From Micromonospora olivasterospora (GTDB lineage: Bacteria; Actinomycetota; Actinomycetes; Mycobacteriales; Micromonosporaceae), in NCBI RefSeq assembly GCF_007830265.1, contig NZ_VLKE01000001.1, positions 3,286,001 through 3,350,000 of the forward strand: 64,000 nucleotides of DNA, given 5' to 3'. The stretch's first letter is position 1, and each line of letters opens with the position of its first letter. Made by a program: the position numbers and the translations under genes. Of the stretch, positions 29,188 to 37,053 are shown piece by piece. The notes beneath the pieces were generated by a model. That model worked only from the letters and a program-made list of their open reading frames with translations, made no database searches and was not told the origin of the DNA.

Positions 29188-30165
29188 TCACGCGCGCGGC
29201 ATCGCCAGCGGCTGCGCCGGACGCTGCTTGATTTGCTGCTGGGTGTTCGTGCCGTCCGGGCTGCCGTCCGAGCGGGCGATCTCGCCCGTCTCCATGACCT
29301 GCTTGAACCGCCGCAGGTCGTCGCAGATCTGCTGCTGCGGGTGCTCGCCGAAGATCTTGGCGAGTGCCGCGCCGAACATCCGGCCGGGCGGGGCGTACTC
29401 CAGATCCACCCGGACCTCCGTGCCGCGCCCGCCGGCCGCCGGCACGAACCGCACCGACCCGGAGTTCGGTACGGTCGCGCCGTCGACCGAGCGCCACGTG
29501 ATCATCTCGTTGGGGCGGTCGGCGACGATTTCCGCGTCCCACTCCACCCGCCGGCCGGCCGGCGCCTTCGCCGTCCAGTGCGACCGCCGGTCGCCGACCA
29601 TCCGGACCGATTCGAGGTGGGACATGAAGCGCGGCAGGTTCTCGAAGTCGTGCCAGAACCGGTACGCGTCCTCCGCGCTGCGGTTGATGGTCACGGACGC
29701 CTGCACCCGGTTGGACGCCCTGAACCTCCCGCCCCGGGTGACCTGGACGGCCGCGTAGAGGTCGACGGCGGTGATCCCGGCGAGCGCCCAGGTCGTGTAC
29801 ATCAGGCGCCGCCGCCGCTCGCCCCGCCGGTTCCGCATGGCCGTGGTGCTCGCGGCGAGGTCCATGACGTCGCCGGCGACCCGCGTCCACGCCCCCCAGC
29901 CCGCCCGGCGCGGGAAGAGCAACGCCGCGGCGTGCCCCAGTTCCCGTACGCCGGCGGCCTGCAGCACGGTCTGCGCCGTGCGGGAGTCGTCGACACCGCA
30001 GAGCCGGCCGACCTGCGGTCGCGCGGCGAGCGTGGTGACGCCGAGGCCGAGGCTGAACCAGCCCAGGAACCGCGCCAACCCCTGCGATCCGCGGCTCTGG
30101 GTCTCCCGTTCGATACCCAGCGTGTCCGTCACCGACCGGACGTCGATCGTGCTCCTACGGCCCAT
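29188..30165 (-). CDS. SRPBCC-family membrane protein
   Basis: A 325-residue protein. Start 30165 ([17 protein letters not shown]) has GAGGAGAGGG just upstream. The N-terminal half has membrane helices ([34 protein letters not shown]) and a cyclase/dehydrase-associated DUF layout; the C-terminal half is an SRPBCC (START-like) ligand-binding fold: [49 protein letters not shown], then a terminal helix. Proteins of this fusion type are common upstream of Zn alcohol dehydrogenases, as here. Ligand unknown. Confidence 0.8.
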   Translation of the reverse strand: MGRRSTIDVRSVTDTLGIERETQSRGSQGLARFLGWFSLGLGVTTLAARPQVGRLCGVDDSRTAQTVLQAAGVRELGHAAALLFPRRAGWGAWTRVAGDVMDLAASTTAMRNRRGERRRRLMYTTWALAGITAVDLYAAVQVTRGGRFRASNRVQASVTINRSAEDAYRFWHDFENLPRFMSHLESVRMVGDRRSHWTAKAPAGRRVEWDAEIVADRPNEMITWRSVDGATVPNSGSVRFVPAAGGRGTEVRVDLEYAPPGRMFGAALAKIFGEHPQQQICDDLRRFKQVMETGEIARSDGSPDGTNTQQQIKQRPAQPLAMPRA

Positions 30166-30296
30166 GTCCCTCTCCTCGATCCGACAGTGGCGGTCGCTGG
30201 TCGCCGCGCCGGCGCCATACCGACAGTCACATCCTCGCAACCAGCTGTGCCCGACAAGGCGGGATTTGCGCATCCGGCCCGACGCGTCGTGCGCTG

Positions 30297-30512
30297 CGGT
30301 CGCTGCTGCCCGAGGAGGCGATCGCGACGGGCCCGGGCATCGACTCGTGGTTCATGGGCCACAGCACCGTGGAGTCGGGCGAGGGCGGGCGCACGAGCTC
30401 CGAGATGGCCGGCCACGTCGAGCGGGCCACCGTCACGGCGTGGGAGCCCGGGAAGCGGTTCGCGTACGCCACCGACGCCGGGCCGGACGGCGCCGTCATG
30501 GCCATCGGGAAT
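30297..30512 (+). pseudogene. SRPBCC/AHSA1-type protein fragment
   Basis: One frame gives SLLPEEAIATGPGIDSWFMG then EMAGHVERATVTAWEPGKRF and AYATDAGPD, the middle of an activator-of-Hsp90/SRPBCC family protein. No start with a ribosome site and no C-terminal helix; the similarity ends near AVMAIGN. A remnant between two divergent intact genes. Confidence 0.5.
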
Positions 30513-30553
30513 TCCGCAGCCGGCCGCGATCCCCGCGGCGTTCCGGGAACGGT

Positions 30554-31540
30554 TCAGCTCGTCGGCGGCCAGATGCCGCCCCACCCGGTGTCCCGCGCCT
30601 GCCGGTAGCGGTCCCCCTGCCGCTTGGAGATCAACTCCTGCCGGGCGCCGCCGTCGTCGCGAACGCAGACCTGGAGGGTCACCAGCCCCTTGCGGAAGGT
30701 CGGGTGCCGCAGGACCCTGCCGGCGACCGGCAGCGGCTGCCGCCGGGCGGCGGCGACGTAGGAGAACTTCTCGTCCTCGTAGCCGAGCTGCGCGTCCTTC
30801 AAGCGGCGGTGGAGGGCGGAGCGGTTGACCCGGGCGGCGAAGTGGCACCAGTCCGCCGTCCCGGACAGCGGACAGGCCCCCTGGTGCGGGCAGGGCGCCA
30901 GGACGGTGTGCCCCGAGCCGACGAACGCCGACCGGGCGTCCAGCACCCGGCCGTGGCCGGCCGGTGTGCCGGCCTCGACGACCACGACCAGCGCGCCGGC
31001 TGCCGCCGCCTGCGCGACCAGCGCCGACCGGTGCGCCGCCGGCAGCTCACCGAGGACGTAGGAGACGGTCACCAGGTCGGCGGCGGGGAGCTCGCCGGAG
31101 GGATCGAAGCGCCACTGGCGCCAGCTCGCCGAGCGCAGGGCGGGGTGGCCGGCCCCGGCGGACAGTCGGCGGCCCAGCGCCAGCGCCTCGCTGACCTGGT
31201 CGAGCACCGTCACCGTCTCCAGGCCGGGAAAGGCCTCGCTGGCGGCCCAGGCCGCGGCTCCCGTGCCGCCGCCCACGTCCAGGTGGCGACGGGGCCGGAA
31301 GTCCGGCACCACCTGGGCGAGCTGGCCGAGCGCCGCGCGCACCGCGGCGAAGGTGGCCGGCATCCGGTACGCCGCGTACGCGGTCACGTCCGTGGCGGAC
31401 GCGAGAATGGGGCTGCGGCCCACCCGGCCGGACCGGTACTCGTCCATCAGCCGGCGCACCGAGGCGGAAAGCACCTCGACGCGCGCCGACGTCAACGCCG
31501 ATGCCAGGCTGTTCCGTAGGTCGTCGGGCAGGTCTGTCAT
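30554..31540 (-). CDS. Rsm22-family methyltransferase
   Basis: A 328-residue SAM-dependent methyltransferase of the Rsm22 (ribosomal small-subunit-associated) family. Start ATG 31540 (MTDLPDDLRNSLASAL) lacks a clear ribosome site and may be leaderless. YAAYRMPATFAAVRAALGQL is the family N-terminal block, HLDVGGGTGAAAWAA is SAM motif I, VTVSYVLGELP follows. The Cys cluster (APCPHQGACPL, DWCHF) is the conserved metal-binding site of Rsm22. C-terminal RNA-binding-like beta strands complete it. Role in translation is inferred from the family. Confidence 0.82.
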   Translation of the reverse strand: MTDLPDDLRNSLASALTSARVEVLSASVRRLMDEYRSGRVGRSPILASATDVTAYAAYRMPATFAAVRAALGQLAQVVPDFRPRRHLDVGGGTGAAAWAASEAFPGLETVTVLDQVSEALALGRRLSAGAGHPALRSASWRQWRFDPSGELPAADLVTVSYVLGELPAAHRSALVAQAAAAGALVVVVEAGTPAGHGRVLDARSAFVGSGHTVLAPCPHQGACPLSGTADWCHFAARVNRSALHRRLKDAQLGYEDEKFSYVAAARRQPLPVAGRVLRHPTFRKGLVTLQVCVRDDGGARQELISKRQGDRYRQARDTGWGGIWPPTS

Positions 31541-31922
31541 CGGGGGTCGCGTCTCCGTTCGGGTGCTGGCCGCGCAATTCTCGCAGTCCCTGACGGCTGT
31601 CCCGCGGTCGATCTCCCTCCGGCCGCCTCGGTTCGCCCGCCGGCCCCGGCCGGACATCGACGGAAGGCGGCCGCCCGGTGCTCCGGCGAGCAGCGCCGGA
31701 TTCGCCGAACCTCAATGTCAGGGACACGTTCCGCCGCCCCCTGCGACGGCCATGGTTCGCGTTACGATCCAATGGCCGGCTTCATTGCGACAGCGGCGGC
31801 ACGAAGGCGTGCGCCAGGCCGCTTTCCGGCGCTTCGTGCCCGGTGTGGCGGCCTGTTTTCGCCGGGCATGCGACCGACGTATCCGCGTTCTGCGGGCGGC
31901 CTCGGAACGGAAACGGGAGCAG
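31541..31922. other. Intergenic region, no gene seen
   Basis: About 380 bases between divergent genes. No convincing coding frame or hairpin; it must contain promoters of both neighbours. GGGAG at about 31911-31916 precedes an ATG at 31923 that could be the true start of the next gene after a frameshift. Confidence 0.4.
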
Positions 31923-31953
31923 ATGACGGACGACAGGTCCCCCGGAGTTGGGC

Positions 31954-34616
31954 ATGCGGGTCTACGCGGAGTTCCACCGGTTGGTGGGGCTGGTCGAGTC
32001 GATGGTCCTGCGGCCCAGGCGCAACGGCTGGCAGTTGCCGCTGCTGTGCCTGGTCTCCCGGCCGGGGGTCACGTCGCCGGTGACCATGATGGCGCATGTG
32101 CTCGCCGGCGAGGAGCGGCGGGTCCCGCACGTCCGGATCAGCGCGACGGGCCGGGACGTACGCACGCTGCTGCACGAGGCGTACACGGGGCTGGCGGCCG
32201 GGAACTTCGGCGGGTCGGATCCGCTGCGGTTCCGCCACTACGCGCTGGCCGACGGGCTGATGCAGGTCGACCTCTCGGGGGTACCGACGAACCGGCGCCG
32301 CCGGGAACTGGCCCGACAGTTGCGGGAGCGCGTCTGGCAGCGGGGGCCCTGGGAGGGCCAGCAGGCGCCGCCGGACGTCGGCGGCTGGACGGGGTTGCTG
32401 CTGTGGCTGGCCCTGCGGGTCCTTCCCGGACTGGTGTTCTGGCTGCTGACCACCGGGTGGCTGTTCGGCGCGGGCCGGCGGTTCCGCTGGTTCATGCGCC
32501 AGCAGTACCTCGCACCCACCCTCGCGGCGGGCGACTTCTTCACCTTCGCCAGGCGGCTGGCGCTTCCGTTGCGAACGACGGAGGACCAGGGGCAGATCGA
32601 CCTGCTGCTGGTCCACGCGTTCCTGCAGGATCTGCGCGTCGAGTACCGCCGCCGGCCGTGGCGGCTGAGGCCGTGGCGGCGGACGGCGTGCCCGGTCCTC
32701 CTGATGGACGAGGTCGCGCCCGAGAACGGCGGGTACGCCCTGATCAGGCTGATCAACGCGGTGCGCGACGAGACCGGCCAGTCCGACCCGTTGCTGGTCA
32801 TCACCAACAGTCGCGATGTGCCGCCGGACGGGCTGGCGCCGACCGACCCGGCGGTCGCCGGCCAGTTGGTGCCGCTCGACGGGGTGGAGGGAGCGTACCG
32901 GGCCTGGCGCAGCGGGCTGCCCGGGCCCGGCGGGCCCGGGAGGACAACGCCTGGTACCTCCAGGTGAAGATTCCGCCGGCCGACCTCAAGCCGTACGAGG
33001 ACCTGCTGTCCCGCATCGTGCCGCCGAAGCCGCGGTGGCCGACCCGGCCGGTCGCGCTGGTGGCGCTGGCGGTCGTCGTCCTGGTCGTCGTCGGCGGCTG
33101 GCAGGTACCCACCGGGATCGACAAATGGCGGGCCGACTGCGAGTGGCGGCCGTGGGCCTCGGGCGGCCTCGTCCGCACGGCGGTGCGCGACGGCCAGTGC
33201 GTCGGCTACAGCGACCACGAGCGGCAACTGTTCAGCTCGGACGAGTCGCTGCGGGACGTGCAGCGGAAGATCTTCGACCAGAACCGGGAGGTGGAGGCCG
33301 CCTGGCGGGTCAGGAAGGACCGCCCCCGCGTCACGCTGGTCTACTTCGGTTCCCTGACCAAGCCGGACGCCCTCCCCGGCGAGGAGACCTTCGCGGGCGA
33401 GCGGGAGGAGCTCCAGGGCATGGCGGCGGCGCAGCGCCGGGCGTACCTGGAGGCCAACGAGTACCCGGCGTACCCGTATCTGCGAATCGTGGTCGCCAAC
33501 GCGGGCCAGGAGATGCGGTACTCCGCCGATGTGGTGCGGATGCTGTCCGCGCTGGCCGAGGAGGAGCCGACGGTGCTCGGGGTGGTCGGGCTGGTGGAGA
33601 GCCGCAAGGCGGTCCAGGACGCGATCCGGGCGCTGGGCAGGCTCGACCTGCCCGTCCTCGCGCCCACGCTGTCGGCCGACGGGATCGCGGACGCGTCGAG
33701 CAGGTACCTGCAGATCTCCGCGCCCAACCGCGACGAGGCGACACTCGTCCACGAGCACGTCACCCGGGTGCTCGGTAAGAAGAAGCTCTTCAACTACTAC
33801 ACGTTCGGCAGCGCCGACCCGGACGAGGGCGCGCAGAACGACCTCTACGTCAACACTCTGCGGGACGGACTGCGGGACCGCTTCGGCGAGGGCAACTACC
33901 AGGAGACGTACTGGCGGAACGGTGTCGACCTCGCTTCGGTCTGCGCGGACAGGTTCCGCGACGGCGTGGTCTTCTTCGGCGGTCGCTACAGCGAGTTCGG
34001 TGCGTTCGTGAGCAGGCTGGCGCAGGCGTGCAGCGGCAGGGTGCCCCAGTTGATCGGCGACGACTCGGTCAACCGGTACCTGGCCAACACGGCCGCACGG
34101 GTGGTCGCCCCCGACAACCTGCCCCTGGCGTACGTGTCCAAGGGAGAACTGGCCTACTGCAACCGGCTCGTCGGCGCGAACGACACCGAGCGGAAGCTCT
34201 TCCTCAACGACGTGCGGACCGTCCTGTCGATGTGCAGCTCGAACACCCCGATCGGCGAGCGGGTGGGCCTGGCGTACGACGCGACCCGGCTGCACCTGGC
34301 GGCCGTCCAGACTCTGGCCGGCTCCGCCGGTCGGGAATGGGACCCGACGGCGGTCAGCCCGACCACGGTGTACCTCGCGATCCATGATGTGGCGAACCCC
34401 TATTACCGAGGGGTTACCGGCCTGCTCCGGTTCGACGCCAACGGGATCGCCGTCCGGAAGCGCCTGACCCTGCTCTGCGTGCCGAACATCAAGGAGGCGT
34501 TCAACTCGCCGTCGTACGTGCCGCGCGAGATCGACCGTCACCCGAACGACCCCGAGGAGAACAGGCTGTACGACACGCCGCCTCCCGTGCAACGGCCCTG
34601 CGCAGCGGCGGAGTGA
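31954..34616 (+). CDS. Membrane protein with extracytoplasmic type I periplasmic-binding-like domain, frameshifted
   Basis: Two adjoining frames read as one protein of about 887 residues. The first (from ATG 31954, MRVYAEFHRLVGLVESMVLR) holds a cytoplasmic domain, a membrane segment (LLLWLALRVLPGLVFWLLT) and a P-loop-like region with CPVLLMDEVAPENGGYAL and LLVITNSRD. Near 32930-32943 it shifts by one base in a C/G run and continues as DNAWYLQVKIPPADLKPYED, a second helix (VALVALAVVVLVVVGGW), and a 480-residue extracytoplasmic domain resembling LivJ/ANF-type binding proteins (VTLVYFGSLTK, VLGVVGLVESRKAVQDA, LPVLAPTLSADGI, YLQISAPNRDEATLVHEHV). Such proteins are probably sensors. An upstream ATG at 31923 with a good ribosome site is in a third frame. 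Function not known. Confidence 0.65.
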
Positions 34617-34662
34617 ACCCTGGGCGGTCGCCCGGGAAGGTCGTACCAGGAGAGAATGACTC

Positions 34663-34684
34663 ACCGTCACCTAGTCCTGACGGT
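34663..34684. repeat. 7-bp inverted repeat
   Basis: ACCGTCA (34663-34669) and TGACGGT (34678-34684) around an 8-base spacer, 47 bases after the preceding stop. May be a weak terminator or an operator half of the element that follows. Confidence 0.45.
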
Positions 34685-34690
34685 CGATAT

Positions 34691-34706
34691 GACTGACCGC
34701 TCAGTC
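34691..34706. promoter_or_regulatory. TetR-type operator-like palindrome
   Basis: GACTGACCGCTCAGTC: perfect 6-bp arms around CCGC, matching the shape of TetR-family operators (TGACTGA...TCAGTCA). It lies about 175 bases before the receiver-domain gene. No TetR gene is in the window, so the regulator would be elsewhere. A hairpin function is the alternative. Confidence 0.45.
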
Positions 34707-34881
34707 GGGTCGCCCCCCGTTCGATCGGATGTGTCATGTGTTGACCTGGGGCAATATCCGTGATCATCCGTATTGACGGGTACCTTCATCCAATTTTTTC
34801 CTTGTAGGCTCCTCGCGTACTCTGTGGCCGGCATTACACACATCGTTCGTGGCGTGATTGCCGCGGGGAGAGTTGATCGAC

Positions 34882-35367
34882 GTGGAACGTGTCGGAAATC
34901 CGTGCGCCCAAAATCGGGATGGCTGTAGCGTCCTGGTCCTGGCCGACAACGAGTTGGCGCGTCGGGGCCTGAGCGACATGCTCAGCTCGCTCGACCTGGT
35001 GACCGAGGTGAACACGATCTCGACGGCACACCCGGAGCCTGCGACATCTGGTCGTCCTTTCGACATCCTGGTCGTGGCATGTGACGACCTTGGTGCGGAA
35101 AGTCTGGACGGGGTCGTGGAGGCGGCGCGGGGTCAGGGTACGAAGATTCTGCTTCTGATCGGCCGTGGTGCGGCGTGTCTCGACACTGTGATGCGTTTTC
35201 CGAGTAACGGTTTTCTGATTCAGGATGATGTGACGAAGGATGCGTTGGCGCAGGCGTTGGACCGGATGGTCGTTGGTGAGGTGCCTGTGCCGGGTGTTCT
35301 GGCGAATCGGTTGTTGGAGCGGGCTCGTGGTGCGGTGGCGCGGGAACGGCATGATGTGGAGGTGTGA
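34882..35367 (+). CDS. Receiver-like regulator without an output domain
   Basis: About 161 residues. The GTG at 34882 (MERVGNPCAQNRDGC) with GGGGAG about 12 bases upstream is preferred over TTG at 34858. The body follows a NarL/LuxR-type receiver: CSVLVLADNELARRGLSDML, DILVVACDD, ILLLIGRGA, GFLIQDDVTKDALAQALDRM and VVGEVPVPGVLANRLLERAR. The phosphorylatable Asp position is in FDILVVACDD, not the usual VxxxDxxM. LuxR proteins should continue into a helix-turn-helix after this point, but the frame stops at RHDVEV and none of the three frames downstream resembles one. From about 35130 codons become T-rich at third positions, unlike neighbours. Possible atypical regulator of the NRPS cluster. Confidence 0.6.
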   Translation: MERVGNPCAQNRDGCSVLVLADNELARRGLSDMLSSLDLVTEVNTISTAHPEPATSGRPFDILVVACDDLGAESLDGVVEAARGQGTKILLLIGRGAACLDTVMRFPSNGFLIQDDVTKDALAQALDRMVVGEVPVPGVLANRLLERARGAVARERHDVEV

Positions 35368-35741
35368 GCCGGCCGCTTCCGCGCCGGAGGTTTCCGCTCC
35401 CGGTGCGTTGCGACAACGGGCCGACCCGGCGCGCGGATGCCGCCGTGGTGCGTTGATCGTCGCCGCTCCGATGATGCCGGCTGACCTGTTCCATCCGTGG
35501 TGCGGGCAGGCCCGGGCGTCCCGGCGACGCCGATCGGAGTGCCCGAATGGTCAGAGTTCGCGCGGACCCTTGTCGTGGGACCGTTGAGCGGCGGAGATGG
35601 TGCGGCGGTGAATGGCCGCAGCGCTGGCGGTACCGAACCGGGCGGGCCATGCTGCCCGGCCGGCGGAATCGTCGCCCCGCCTCGCCTGTTCGGCACGCGC
35701 CACCTTTCGTCGTCGTCGATCCCGTTGAGGAGGCCGCCGCC

Positions 35742-36047
35742 ATGGCCATCGAAGTTCGCGTACCGACGATCCTGCGCAGCTACACCGGTGGCGCGTCGAC
35801 CGTGGAGGGCGCCGGGGAGACCCTGGACGACCTGCTTCACGACCTGGATGCCAGGTACGCCGGGGTCCGGGCTCGCCTGCTCACCGACACCGGCGCCCTG
35901 CACGGGCTGGTCAACGTGTACGTCAACGACGAGGACGCGCGCCTGCTCGGCGGCCTGCGGGCCAAGGTGTCGGACGGTGACGTCGTGGCGATCCTGCCTG
36001 CCGTGGCCGGGGCGCACTCGGGTTCGCCGCCGCGGCGGCCCTGGTAG
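35742..36047 (+). CDS. CysO/MoaD/ThiS-like sulfur-carrier protein, altered C-terminus
   Basis: A 101-residue ubiquitin-fold protein. VRVPTILRSYTGGASTVEG, GETLDDLLHDLDARYAGVRARL, FVN-type LVNVYVNDEDARLLGGL and DGDVVAILPAVAG follow the mycobacterial CysO pattern closely. CysO must end in Gly-Gly to be thiocarboxylated, but here the chain reads AVAGAHSGSPPRRPW and stops. One extra G in the run would restore AGG followed by a long tail. Ribosome site GAGGAGG 8 bases before the ATG. No CysM or Mec gene is adjacent. Either an orphan, a decayed gene, or a carrier recruited by the NRPS pathway for sulfur chemistry. Confidence 0.65.
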   Translation: MAIEVRVPTILRSYTGGASTVEGAGETLDDLLHDLDARYAGVRARLLTDTGALHGLVNVYVNDEDARLLGGLRAKVSDGDVVAILPAVAGAHSGSPPRRPW

Positions 36048-37053
36048 GCCACCGGATGCCCGCCCGATCCCCTGGAACCGTCCGCGATCCGGCGCGCGAG
36101 GAACTGCCACGAGTACGACAGTGACCGCGGGCGATGAGGTGCGGTCGCCGGAGGCCGCGGATCCGGGGACGCCGAGGTTCGAGTGCGATGGCGGGCACCA
36201 TTCCCCGCTCCCGTGAGGGCTCGACGTCCTTTCGACGCTCGGCCGGAAGTTCGGCCGGTGTGCCGGGTGGAAGAAGCCGGCGGTGATTGCGGCGCCGGGA
36301 TAAAGTCGAATGGGTGACCCGAGTTGCGGCACAATTGACGAATTTGTTGTCAACTCATTGGCGTCAATGACCGGGCGCGTCTACGCAAATCAGGCAAGAC
36401 TGGCGTCCCGGGACGGCTTTGTCGGCGCCACGGGTGCTCCCGTGAGCGTAGCCAGATGGCTACCTGATAGTCGCAGACCTGGGATGCCTCGCGCCGATCG
36501 GGTATAGCCACACGAGCCGTGCCGCTCTTCCGGCGGCTCGCCATAGAGTTGCCCCAGGACGCGGGAAGCGCCCACATCCGGCAGGTGCGGCGGCTGTTGC
36601 CGTCGATGGTGTGCGCGGCATAACCGTCAATGCGGAAGCCGTGCGCTCCGTCGCCGATCTGCCGAGGTGAGCGGCGTGATCGCGTTTATTCGGTGTAGCG
36701 ATTCGACATATTGGGGGAGAAGACGTCTGGGGGGCATCTGCACCGATTCGTACCCGTCGACCGTAGGCGAACATCGCCAGATCACCCGACGCTGACGAGT
36801 CCGACGCTGCGACATCGAACACCGCAACATTCTGGTCACACCGCCTGAGCGCTATGCGGCGGGGTGCGCCCTCCGGCTTCAGCGTCAACGGTGGTGGCTG
36901 GGTTCTCCTGGTCCCGGCCGGCTTCCGACAGGCAGGGGTCAGCCCGATACGACGACGGCCGCCGCCGACAGACGGTCCGCGACTCATTGGCATATCCAAA
37001 GGTCTGCCTGTGAACGCAGGTGGACCTCGGCAGCAAAGGGTGTCCGATCCGCA
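36048..37053. other. Long leader/intergenic region before the NRPS genes
   Basis: About 1 kb with no convincing protein gene. GC content is lower than in the genes, with AT-rich stretches around 36300-36370 and 36680-36720. TTGAC-N9-GTCAA (36335-36353) is an inverted repeat and another GTCAATGAC follows at 36364. TTGCCG then, 17 bases on, ATAACC (36597-36625) is a weak promoter-like pair. The cluster's main promoter should lie here. Confidence 0.45.

Noticed and set aside
34773..34810. TTGACG with TAGGCT as a promoter for the receiver gene
   Set aside because: The spacing is about 26 bases, too long for a normal -35/-10 pair.
35368..35600. Possible LuxR helix-turn-helix continuation of the receiver gene after a frameshift
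   Set aside because: None of the three forward frames gives the LTxRE...VKxHV pattern, so a simple frameshift does not explain the missing domain.
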